Shown here in pieces: positions 10,787 to 18,297 of a stretch of 64,000 nt of DNA. The position numbers and the translations under genes were made by a program. The DNA comes from JBBQYD01 sp942493075 (GTDB taxonomy: Bacteria > Verrucomicrobiota > Verrucomicrobiia > Limisphaerales > UBA8199), in the NCBI GenBank assembly GCA_942493075.1, contig OW818681.1:3968001-4032000 (forward strand), given 5' to 3'. The notes beneath the pieces are model-generated. The model did not search any database and had not been told where the DNA came from. It was given only the letters and a program-made list of their open reading frames with translations. Position 1 is the stretch's first letter. Each line of letters begins with the position of its first letter.

Positions 10787-11520
10787 AACTTTAGATTCCA
10801 GTCGTCACGCGCGTATTTGGTCTCCACCAGGATACGCGCGTTTTCTTTTGGCAGAGGACCATACTCAGATTCCGCCTGCCATCCCGCGATGAAAGCTTCT
10901 TTAACTACCTGCTGCGAGAGATCCAGGTTTACCAGGAAGTCACAATGGGTCCGCCCTGCCCTATAGCCGGGTTGTTGTGAAGGCATTGGCAACGCCTCCT
11001 GGATCAATGGAATATCCATATTCAAAAGCAGGCACCCGTGAAACATTAAGTAATGCTTGCGACGTCGCTGGGCGTTTCCGGAGAACTTCACTCCGTTTAT
11101 GGCCAAATCCGTGTGTCCATCGATTTTCACCTCCTTGCCGGTAACTCTGGACAGGATTTCTCGATTACGTTCCATGCAGTAATGGTTGGTAGTGGTGATG
11201 CTGCGCGTGGGTCCTGCTTCGTCGATCCTGAGCAGCAATGAGTAATTAAGGCATCCCGGTCCTTGCAGCACAGTACCCCCGCCACTCAACCGTCGGTGGA
11301 CAGGAATGCCATGAGCGCGGCAGAAGTCGAGATTCACCTCCGTCGCAGCGCGGTTGGCGTAACCCAGCACCACGAAGTAATCCTGAGGTACCCAAAAACA
11401 AAGCAGTTGTTCAGTGAAACACTGGCTTTCTGAAGCCTTGCTCTCAAGGTGTTCAAGAAGAGCCTCCTCATAGGCCAACGAGTAGGGAACGGGCTGAGGA
11501 CCAAAATCACAATGTTTCAT
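10783..11520 (-). CDS. lplA: Lipoate-protein ligase A family protein
   Basis: 245 residues, the usual size for the catalytic BPL/LplA/LipB domain without an accessory domain. The motif RRLSGGGTVLQGPGCLNYSL (about residues 76-95) matches the lipoate-binding glycine-rich loop, and the 'VKFSGNAQRR' segment carries the lysine equivalent to the catalytic lysine of E. coli LplA. The enzyme attaches lipoate (or octanoate) to the lysine of lipoyl domains. It is divergent from the pyruvate dehydrogenase operon, whose E2 subunit carries a lipoyl domain, which strongly suggests its substrate. The 191-base gap to aceE is the likely shared promoter region. An octanoyltransferase of the LipM type is an alternative reading, because these proteins share the fold. 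Confidence 0.85.
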   Translation of the reverse strand: MKHCDFGPQPVPYSLAYEEALLEHLESKASESQCFTEQLLCFWVPQDYFVVLGYANRAATEVNLDFCRAHGIPVHRRLSGGGTVLQGPGCLNYSLLLRIDEAGPTRSITTTNHYCMERNREILSRVTGKEVKIDGHTDLAINGVKFSGNAQRRRKHYLMFHGCLLLNMDIPLIQEALPMPSQQPGYRAGRTHCDFLVNLDLSQQVVKEAFIAGWQAESEYGPLPKENARILVETKYARDDWNLKF

Positions 11521-11601
11521 TTATTTCAACTTATCAGGCACACGCCCTAGACTTAGGCAGGCTATTACCCCACCTTCTGACGGGACGAAAGTGCCGAGTA
11601 A

Positions 11602-11610
11602 TGCTATAAT
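11602..11610 (+). promoter_or_regulatory. Candidate extended -10 promoter for the PDH operon
   Basis: TGCTATAAT fits an extended -10 element (TGn plus a perfect TATAAT). No good -35 hexamer is seen 17 bases upstream, which is common for extended -10 promoters. It would give a leader of roughly 95 bases before the TTG start of aceE. Prediction only. Confidence 0.35.
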
Positions 11611-11711
11611 ATATTCCGTTGGCATTTGCCTCGACATTCTGTCTAATGACGCCCGTTTCAGGAAGTCCGGATGTTTGACAGCCGTCGAGTCTCGGATTAA
11701 GCAATAAGCTT

Positions 11712-14456
11712 TTGAGTGACAAAGTGAAACTAGCTAAGAAGGAACACACAGGTCCGGAACCCGAATTAACGGTGTTGCCGGAATCGGACAGCTCGGAAGA
11801 CAGCAATTATTTGGCCTCGCTGGAAAACGTGCTGGAGTACGCCCTAAAAAGCCATGGCCCCCAGAAAACCACCCGTTTTCTGGACAGCCTGACTGACCGC
11901 CTGCGCGCGCGAGGGATGGAGGTTCCCCATGTCGTCAGCACTCCGTACATCAACTCCATTCCAGTCGAGAAGCAAGCTCCCTTCCCTGGTGATTGGGACA
12001 TGGAGCGGCGCATTAAGAGCTATGTACGCTGGAACGCGATGGCAATGGTGGTTACTGCCAACCGACAGCATAGCGGTCTAGGGGGTCACATATCGACGTA
12101 CGCGTCGGCTGCGACGCTCTACGAAGTTGCTTTCAACCATTTCCTGCGGGGCCGTACGGATGATTTCATCGGGGACATGGTCTATTTTCAAGGCCACGCC
12201 ACGCCCGGCATTTACGCCCGTGCGTTTCTGGAAGGCCGTCTTGAAGAGCGCCAGCTTCATTGTTTCCGCCAGGAACTCTCCAAAGAAGGCGGCTTGTCCT
12301 CCTATCCGCATCCCTATTTGATGCCGGATTTCTGGCAATTCCCCACAGTATCGATGGGGTTGGGGCCGCTGATGTCGATTTATCAGGCGCGTTTCAACCG
12401 CTACTTGCGCGCGCGAAACCTCGCCAACGGCCCGGAACCAAAGGTTTGGGCTTTCATCGGGGACGGTGAGACTGACGAACCGGAAACGCTGGGCTCGCTG
12501 ACCCTGGCCTCGCGCGAAAGCCTCGATAACCTGGTTTGGGTTATTAACTGCAACCTGCAGCGTCTGGATGGCCCGGTGCGCGGCAATGGCAAGATCATTC
12601 AGGAACTCGAAGCTGTGTTCCAGGGCGCCGGATGGAATGTAATCAAGGTCATCTGGGGATCGGATTGGGACAAGCTGCTTGCGGCAGATAAAACTGGCCT
12701 GCTTCTTAAGCGCATGGAAGAAGCCGTCGATGGAGACTTCCAAAAGTATTCCGTCGAACCCGGCAGCTACACACGAAAGCATTTCTTCGGCAAATATCCG
12801 GAGTTGCTTGAATTGGTGAATCACCTGAGCGACGAGCAGATCCAAAAACTGCTCCGTGGCGGCCATGATTCGCGCAAGGTTTACGCAGCGTACAAGGCAG
12901 CGACGGAGCATAAGGGGCAACCGACAGTTATCCTGGCCAAGACGGTTAAGGGCTATGGATTGGGTGAAGCGGGCGAGGGCCGTAACATCACGCATCAGCA
13001 AAAGAAACTGAACGAACGCGAGCTCCGTGAGTTCCGTGCTCGTTTTGGTGTTCCGATCAGCGATGAAGAAATTGCCGAGACGCCTTTCTTTCGTCCGGAA
13101 CTGAACTCGCCTGAACGCCAGTACCTGCTGGAACGGCGCAAGCAACTCGGCGGCTATTTGCCACGGCGGATTGTGAACGCTCCCCCGCTGGAGGTTCCAA
13201 AGCCTGAGCTGTTTGCCGAGTTCTTCAAAGGCTCGGGAAAATTCGAGGTCTCCACAACCATGGGGTTTGTGCGGCTGATCAGCTTGCTGATCCGAAACAA
13301 GGTCATCGGGCGTCAGATTGTCCCGATCATCCCGGACGAAGCCCGCACTTTCGGGTTGGACGCTCTTTTCAGAGAAATTGGTATTTACTCCACAAAAGGC
13401 CAACTCTATGAGCCGGTCGATAAGAAATCGTTGCTTTATTATCACGAGGCGAAGGATGGACAGATCCTGGAAGAAGGCATCACCGAAGCCGGTGCCATGG
13501 CGTCGTTCATAGCCGCAGGCAGCAGTTATGCCAGCAACGGCCGCTGCATGGTTCCGTTCTATATTTATTATAGTATGTTCGGGTTCCAGCGGATAGGGGA
13601 CCTGGTTTGGCTCGCTGGTGATATCAAGGCAAAAGGCTTCATGCTGGGCGCGACCTCTGGCCGCACCACGCTGAACGGTGAAGGGCTGCAGCACCAGGAT
13701 GGCCATAGCCTCATACTCTCAAGCTCCATCCCGAGCCTGGTCACCTATGACCCCGCGTTCAGTTACGAGGTGGCTTTGATCATCGCCGATGGAATGAAGC
13801 GGATGTACGTCGATAACGAAGATCTGTTCTATTACCTGACGCTCTATAATGAGAACTACACGATGCCCCCCATGCCTGAAGGCGTTCAGGACGGCGTTCT
13901 CAAAGGTCTCTACAAGTACAAGCCCTCAGGGTTGAACAAGAAGCTCCGGGCGCACATCCTCGGTAGCGGACCTATCATCCGCGAGGCTCTCCGCGCTCAA
14001 GAAATTCTGGAAGAGAAGTATGGCATCTCTGTGGATGTGTGGAGCGCTACGAGCTACAAGCTCCTCCGTAATGATGCTCTCAACACCAAACGCTGGAACA
14101 TGCTGCATCCTGCCGAAAAAGCGCGCAAATCCTACGTGGAGACTCTCCTTGCCCCGGAAAAGGGTGTCTTTGTGGCGGTATCGGACAACATGAAAATGGT
14201 GCCGGACCAGATCGCACCATGGGTGCCGGGAGGTTTAACCACGCTGGGCACGGACGGATATGGGCGCAGCGATACACGCAAAAACCTAAGGCGGTTCTTT
14301 GAAGTGGATGCCGAATGCACGGTCGTAGCGACACTTTATGCCCTTTCGGAAAAGGGTTTGGTAGATCGCAAGCTCGTAGCTCAGGCCATCAAGGACCTCG
14401 ACGTTGATCCGGAAAAGATTTTTCCTGCGCTCGTTTCATTCTCCACGAAATCATAA
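11712..14456 (+). CDS. aceE: Pyruvate dehydrogenase E1 component (homodimeric type)
   Basis: 914 residues, close to the E. coli AceE length of 887, and alignable by eye along almost its whole length. Thiamine-diphosphate domain landmarks include 'YFQGH.TPGIYARAFLEGRL', 'FIGDGETDEPE', 'INCNLQRLDGPVRGNGKI' and later 'TSGRTTLNGEGLQHQDGHS' and 'GTDGYGRSD'. It decarboxylates pyruvate and reductively acetylates the E2 lipoyl group. The start is TTG at 11712; the next in-frame Met codons would remove the conserved N-terminal region that precedes 'YINSIPVEKQ', so the rare start is preferred, although no convincing ribosome-binding site precedes it. The stop is 3 bases before the E2 start, so the two are one operon. 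The homodimeric E1 type (rather than the alpha/beta type) is clear from its length and single chain. Confidence 0.97.
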   Translation: MSDKVKLAKKEHTGPEPELTVLPESDSSEDSNYLASLENVLEYALKSHGPQKTTRFLDSLTDRLRARGMEVPHVVSTPYINSIPVEKQAPFPGDWDMERRIKSYVRWNAMAMVVTANRQHSGLGGHISTYASAATLYEVAFNHFLRGRTDDFIGDMVYFQGHATPGIYARAFLEGRLEERQLHCFRQELSKEGGLSSYPHPYLMPDFWQFPTVSMGLGPLMSIYQARFNRYLRARNLANGPEPKVWAFIGDGETDEPETLGSLTLASRESLDNLVWVINCNLQRLDGPVRGNGKIIQELEAVFQGAGWNVIKVIWGSDWDKLLAADKTGLLLKRMEEAVDGDFQKYSVEPGSYTRKHFFGKYPELLELVNHLSDEQIQKLLRGGHDSRKVYAAYKAATEHKGQPTVILAKTVKGYGLGEAGEGRNITHQQKKLNERELREFRARFGVPISDEEIAETPFFRPELNSPERQYLLERRKQLGGYLPRRIVNAPPLEVPKPELFAEFFKGSGKFEVSTTMGFVRLISLLIRNKVIGRQIVPIIPDEARTFGLDALFREIGIYSTKGQLYEPVDKKSLLYYHEAKDGQILEEGITEAGAMASFIAAGSSYASNGRCMVPFYIYYSMFGFQRIGDLVWLAGDIKAKGFMLGATSGRTTLNGEGLQHQDGHSLILSSSIPSLVTYDPAFSYEVALIIADGMKRMYVDNEDLFYYLTLYNENYTMPPMPEGVQDGVLKGLYKYKPSGLNKKLRAHILGSGPIIREALRAQEILEEKYGISVDVWSATSYKLLRNDALNTKRWNMLHPAEKARKSYVETLLAPEKGVFVAVSDNMKMVPDQIAPWVPGGLTTLGTDGYGRSDTRKNLRRFFEVDAECTVVATLYALSEKGLVDRKLVAQAIKDLDVDPEKIFPALVSFSTKS

Positions 14457-14459
14457 CCT

Positions 14460-15758
14460 ATGGACTTCAAGCTCCCTCCGTTGGGCGAAGGTGCCGACTC
14501 CGGCACCGTCGTAAACATCTTTGTAAAAGAAGGCGACCAGATCGCCAAGGATCAGCCGATTCTCGAACTCGAAAACGAGAAGGCAGTCGCGACTATCCCT
14601 TCCAACAGCTCTGGTGTCGTAACGAAAGTTTACGTGAACCCGGGCGATAAACTGAGTGTTGGCCAGCGCATTCTGGCTCTCGGTGAAGCCGGCGCGGCTG
14701 CTCCTGCAAAAGCATCGGCAGCTCCTCAACTCAAAATTGTCAAACCTGAGCCGGAAGAAGAGCGGGAATCTGAACCGCAGCAGTCTCCTCCGCCTCCTGG
14801 CACTGCCGAGCCGTTCTCCGAGGAGGAGAACAAGGCTCAAACCAGCGTGGCAGCAGCGCCTTCCATCCGGAAGCTTGCGCGCGATCTGGGCATCGATCTG
14901 ACCCGCATCCGCGGATCGGCTCTCGGTGGTCGCATCGTCCTGGAAGACGTGCGCACTTACATCCAGAGATTACAGCGGCTGGCTTTTCAGCCTAAAGCAG
15001 TCCCTGGGGCAGCCCCAGCAAAACCGGCTCCTGAACGCATTGATTTCAGCAAGTGGGGTCCAGTCACGCCGAAGCCGATGACACCCTTGCGGCAGGTCAT
15101 CGCGCGCCGCATGTCCGAAAACTGGAATGCTGTGCCGCATGTCACCCAGTTTGATAATATCGACATTACGGATATCAATGCCCTGCGCAAAAAATACGCT
15201 CCTGCATATGAGCAGAAGGGGGTGAGGCTTACCCTGACTTCATTCGCGCTTCGCGCCGTAGCGAATGCGTTGAAGAAACATCCAATCTTCAATTCCAGTT
15301 TGGACGAAGTTGCCAACGAAATCGTCTTCAAGAACTACTATCACATCGGCATGGCCGTCGATACCGACGCCGGCCTGATTGTCCCTGTCATCCGTGATGT
15401 GGATAAGAAGAGCCTGGTTGATTTATCGAAAGAACTCGAAGAATTGGCCGGCAAAGCCCGTGACAGAAAAGTGTCCGGCGAGGAGCTTAAGGGCGGCACA
15501 TTCACGATATCCAACCAGGGAGGCATTGGGGGCGCGCATTTCACGCCTATCGTCAACAAGCCGGAGGTCGCCATACTTGGCATTGGGCGCGGCGCGATGA
15601 AGCCTGTCGTGCGCGAAAACCGGATCGAACCCCGCCTGCTCATGCCCATTGGGCTTTCGTATGACCACCGGGTCATCGACGGTGGCAGCGCAGCCAGGTT
15701 CGTAGTGGACCTGGTCAAGGAGTTCGAACAGTTCAACGAAGCGGATGTGAAGATCTAA
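14460..15758 (+). CDS. aceF: Pyruvate dehydrogenase E2, dihydrolipoamide acetyltransferase
   Basis: 432 residues with a single lipoyl domain (about 1-78; lipoyl lysine K41 in 'ENEKAVATI'), a Pro/Ala/Glu-rich linker, a peripheral subunit-binding domain (about 136-172, 'SIRKLARDLGIDL..I.GS..GGRI..EDV'), a second Pro/Ala linker and the acetyltransferase core (about 200-432) with the catalytic histidine in 'SYDHRVIDGG'. It transfers the acetyl group to CoA and forms the core of the complex. It has one lipoyl domain where E. coli AceF has three. Its start lies 3 bases after the aceE stop and its stop 14 bases before the E3 start, so co-transcription is near certain. The neighbouring lipoate ligase probably modifies K41. 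Confidence 0.96.
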   Translation: MDFKLPPLGEGADSGTVVNIFVKEGDQIAKDQPILELENEKAVATIPSNSSGVVTKVYVNPGDKLSVGQRILALGEAGAAAPAKASAAPQLKIVKPEPEEERESEPQQSPPPPGTAEPFSEEENKAQTSVAAAPSIRKLARDLGIDLTRIRGSALGGRIVLEDVRTYIQRLQRLAFQPKAVPGAAPAKPAPERIDFSKWGPVTPKPMTPLRQVIARRMSENWNAVPHVTQFDNIDITDINALRKKYAPAYEQKGVRLTLTSFALRAVANALKKHPIFNSSLDEVANEIVFKNYYHIGMAVDTDAGLIVPVIRDVDKKSLVDLSKELEELAGKARDRKVSGEELKGGTFTISNQGGIGGAHFTPIVNKPEVAILGIGRGAMKPVVRENRIEPRLLMPIGLSYDHRVIDGGSAARFVVDLVKEFEQFNEADVKI

Positions 15759-15772
15759 GCTCAGGAATATTT

Positions 15773-17194
15773 ATGGATCCTATCAAGACTGAAGTTGTAG
15801 TAGTCGGTGCCGGCCCAGGCGGGTACGCCGCGGCCTTTTATGCTGCCGATCTGGGCAAGAAGGTCGTGCTGGTGGAGCGCGAGAGTCGGCTTGGCGGCGT
15901 TTGCCTTAACCGTGGCTGTATCCCCTCAAAGGCGCTGCTTCACGCGGCGCACACCATCGGTGCCGCTCGTGAATCCGCTCATCGAGGCATTGTCTTTGCT
16001 CCGCCCCAGGTGGATCTGGCCAAGTTGCGCACATGGAAGGAATCGATCCTGGCCCGGCTCTCCGGTGGAGTGGCGCAGTTGGCGAAGGCCCGTGGTGTGC
16101 AGGTCATCAATGGCCGTGGATATTTCGAGGATTCCCGCACCCTGCGGGTTGAAACGCCCGAGGGCCAGCAGCTTATCAGCTACGATAACGCGATTATCGC
16201 TGTGGGGTCGAAGTCCACGATGCCTCGTGCATTTGATCTGGGCAATCCGCGGGTGATGACCTCGCGCGAAGCGCTGGAGATGGAGGATATCCCCGAGAAC
16301 CTGCTGGTCATTGGTGGCGGCTATATCGGCATGGAATTGGGCACCGTTTACGCCGAGATGGGCAGTAAGGTGGTCCTGGTCGAGGCCATGGAGACCATCC
16401 TGGCGGGCGCCGATCCTGATTTGGCGCGTCCAGTCCTCAACTACGCCAAAAGGGCCTTCAAAGAAGTCCGGCTCAAAACCAAGGTGGCCAAGATGGCTAC
16501 CAGCGGCAAACACATCAAAGTCGAATTCGACATGGAAGGTGGCAAGAAGGAAGAGTTGTATGACCGCGTCCTGGTTGCTGTGGGCCGCTCGCCGAATGCC
16601 GAAGATCTTGGCTTGGAAAACACCAAGGTGTCGTTTGACGACAAAGGGTTCATCCACGTAAACGACAGACAGCAAACAACTGATCCGCACATTTACGCCA
16701 TTGGCGATATTGCGGGAGGCGTGTTGCTGGCCCATAAGGCTTCCAAGGAAGCACGCATCGCAGTGGAAGTCATTGCGGGTCATGACAGTGCGTTCGTCGA
16801 TGTCACGATTCCAGCAGTCGTGTTTACGAATCCCGAACTGGCATGGTGCGGGCTCACAGAAGCGGACGCCAAGGCGCGCGGCATTGAGGTGCAGGTCGCA
16901 CGGTTCCCTTGGGCGGCATCCGGTCGCGCACTTTCATTCGATCATCCTGATGGGCTGACCAAGCTGATCATCGATCCGGATACCGAGCGCGTGCTTGGGA
17001 TTGGTATCGTGGGACATGGCGCTGGTGAACTCATCGCCGAAGGCGTATTGGCCGTGGAAATGGGTGCAACTGCCAAGGACATCGCTCTCGCGGTGCATCC
17101 GCACCCGACTCTATCGGAAACCCTGATGGAGGCCGCGGAAGCATTCTACGGGCACGCGACGCATACCATGGTGAGAAAGCGCGTCGAAACGTAG
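15773..17194 (+). CDS. lpdA: Dihydrolipoyl dehydrogenase (E3)
   Basis: 473 residues, the family's normal length. The N-terminal FAD-binding motif GAGPGGYAAA (about 12-21) is followed by the redox-active disulfide CLNRGC (C44/C49), a second Rossmann motif for NAD 'VIGGGYIGMELG' near residue 180, and the C-terminal dimer-interface motif HPHPTLSETLMEA with the catalytic His-Glu pair. It reoxidises the dihydrolipoyl group of E2 with NAD+. Last gene of the aceE-aceF-lpdA operon. The E3 may also serve other lipoyl enzymes, such as the 2-oxoglutarate dehydrogenase or glycine cleavage systems, but none is encoded here. Confidence 0.96.
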   Translation: MDPIKTEVVVVGAGPGGYAAAFYAADLGKKVVLVERESRLGGVCLNRGCIPSKALLHAAHTIGAARESAHRGIVFAPPQVDLAKLRTWKESILARLSGGVAQLAKARGVQVINGRGYFEDSRTLRVETPEGQQLISYDNAIIAVGSKSTMPRAFDLGNPRVMTSREALEMEDIPENLLVIGGGYIGMELGTVYAEMGSKVVLVEAMETILAGADPDLARPVLNYAKRAFKEVRLKTKVAKMATSGKHIKVEFDMEGGKKEELYDRVLVAVGRSPNAEDLGLENTKVSFDDKGFIHVNDRQQTTDPHIYAIGDIAGGVLLAHKASKEARIAVEVIAGHDSAFVDVTIPAVVFTNPELAWCGLTEADAKARGIEVQVARFPWAASGRALSFDHPDGLTKLIIDPDTERVLGIGIVGHGAGELIAEGVLAVEMGATAKDIALAVHPHPTLSETLMEAAEAFYGHATHTMVRKRVET

Positions 17195-17255
17195 ATCTCT
17201 TTCGTGTTTTTTGGAATCAGGTGTTGAATTTCACCTGAGCCCAGGTAGTATTCAG

Positions 17256-17279
17256 GTGTCCGGCCCCTAAGCCGGACAC
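17256..17279 (+). other. Perfect 9-bp hairpin between lpdA and tRNA-Pro
   Basis: GTGTCCGGC and GCCGGACAC form a perfect 9-bp stem with a 6-base loop, ending 7 bases before the tRNA. A second, weaker 7-bp hairpin (17217-17238, TCAGGTG/CACCTGA) precedes it. Neither has a following T-run, so neither is a standard intrinsic terminator; they may end the PDH mRNA or be a processing signal. Confidence 0.5.
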
Positions 17280-17286
17280 AAAGGGT

Positions 17287-17363
17287 CGGGGCGTAGCGTA
17301 GCTTGGTAGCGCGTCTGAATGGGGTTCAGAAGGTCGTGAGTTCAATTCTCACCGCCCCGACCA
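17287..17363 (+). tRNA. tRNA-Pro (anticodon GGG)
   Basis: A full 77-base cloverleaf can be folded by eye: acceptor CGGGGCG/CGCCCCG, D-arm GCG..CGC with GTAGC and GGTAGC, anticodon stem TCTGA/TCAGA around loop ATGGGGT (anticodon GGG, which reads CCC/CCU), T-arm GTGAG/CTCAC around TTCAATT, discriminator A and an encoded CCA end. It is close to E. coli tRNA-Pro(GGG). A decayed tyrosine recombinase fragment begins about 240 bases downstream, so its 3' end is a plausible former integration site. Confidence 0.96.
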
Positions 17364-17600
17364 TTTCTCTCTCTTCGTAAAACTGCATTCCATCAGGTAG
17401 AATGGAGCTGGAATGCGTATGCGAGGAACGCGAGTGGGCGGAACATCGGTTTTATTTCGGGTGTAATGTCCTTTCCCAATGCCGGCCATGACGACAACAA
17501 CTCCCCGGAGTCCCTGACTCGCCGCATGCACGCCGCCACCGGACCAATGCCATGCTCTTCCCTGCATCAGTTGGTCATTGTCGCAAACAACTGAAATATC

Positions 17601-17700
17601 CCGGCCCCTTCCGTGCATTCACTCCGTCCCAGTTTCGCCACGCACCTCCTGGAAGACGGCGCACCTGCACACCATCCAAAAGCTGCTAGGCCATAAATAG
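17601..17700 (+). pseudogene. Decayed C-terminal fragment of a tyrosine recombinase (integrase)
   Basis: Translated from 17616, the sequence reads HSLRPSFATHLLEDGA, a clear match to the active-site box of tyrosine recombinases (normally H-x-L-R-H-S-F-A-T-H-L-L). After a one-base frame shift it continues as HTIQKLLGHK and a stop at 17698-17700, matching the next conserved block (..I.QLLGH). The box histidine after LR is replaced by proline, the frame is broken and the rest of the protein is not recognisable, so this is a dead remnant. Its position next to tRNA-Pro suggests an old integrated element. Bases 17364-17600 hold nothing else I can identify. Confidence 0.75.
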
Positions 17701-17705
17701 ATCTC

Positions 17706-18293
17706 CTAACGCTTAGTGTTACCCAAGGCTCTCAATCTATCGTCAGCTTTGGTAGCGGGGCTCCAAAACCAGCCAGGCTGCTGCCGACCATCGTAAGTAA
17801 GAGCATGCGGGAGTAACGCTGCCTTGTTGTATGCGGCCTTAGCCTCGTTCAGTAAGTTCTCGTCCCTTCGGGCCTTGTTCAGCGCTTCCTTGGCTTCGCC
17901 GACTATTGCATAGCACGCTGCGACGTCATTCAGAGGGCCTTGCTTCAGAATCTCGAGGGCCTCCGGCGTCCACTCCCACTCCTTGTCCTTCTTCAGCTTG
18001 CACACAATCTTGCGTGGGTTGGGGATTGGCACGTTGGCCGTTCGCAGTTCTCCCTCGATTCGTTCTGCGTCCGGGGAAAATTTCTGGATGCATTCGTTAG
18101 CCGCCTCGATAGCCTTCTGATATTCCGTCATTTCCAGCTTTTTGAAGGCGTTGCTTTGTATGAGTGCATGTTCGGCAAGTTGTTCCTGCTCTGCTCCCTG
18201 AGCAGAAGCTGCAACTGCCAGCGTGCTAATAATCACTGCAATCGCATACTGTTTGGCAATTCTGGGGAGTTGATGGATTTGATATGTTTTCAT
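17706..18293 (-). CDS. Secreted hypothetical protein, helical/TPR-like
   Basis: 195 residues. The N-terminal hydrophobic stretch (about 15-32, ending 'AVAASAQG') looks like a signal peptide. The mature part is helical, with phrases such as 'ALIQSNAFKKLEMTEYQKAIEAANECI' and 'DVAACYAIVGEAKEALNKARRDENLLNEAKAAYNKAALL' that resemble degenerate TPR helices. No enzyme motif is visible. Its start lies 4 bases downstream of the stop of the HEAT-repeat gene on the same strand, so the two are almost certainly co-transcribed. The function is unknown; the pair may act together at the envelope. Confidence 0.7.
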   Translation of the reverse strand: MKTYQIHQLPRIAKQYAIAVIISTLAVAASAQGAEQEQLAEHALIQSNAFKKLEMTEYQKAIEAANECIQKFSPDAERIEGELRTANVPIPNPRKIVCKLKKDKEWEWTPEALEILKQGPLNDVAACYAIVGEAKEALNKARRDENLLNEAKAAYNKAALLPHALTYDGRQQPGWFWSPATKADDRLRALGNTKR

Positions 18294-18297
18294 TGTA

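Noticed and set aside
12078..13706. 542-codon open frame antisense to aceE
   Set aside because: aceE on the plus strand matches its family throughout; the antisense frame shows no family pattern and is a by-product of high-GC codon bias.
15926..16783. 285-codon open frame antisense to lpdA
   Set aside because: Lies wholly inside the conserved E3 gene; translation has no recognisable domain.
17349..17618. 89-codon minus-strand open frame overlapping the tRNA end
   Set aside because: Overlaps the tRNA 3' end and the integrase fossil; no recognisable protein pattern.
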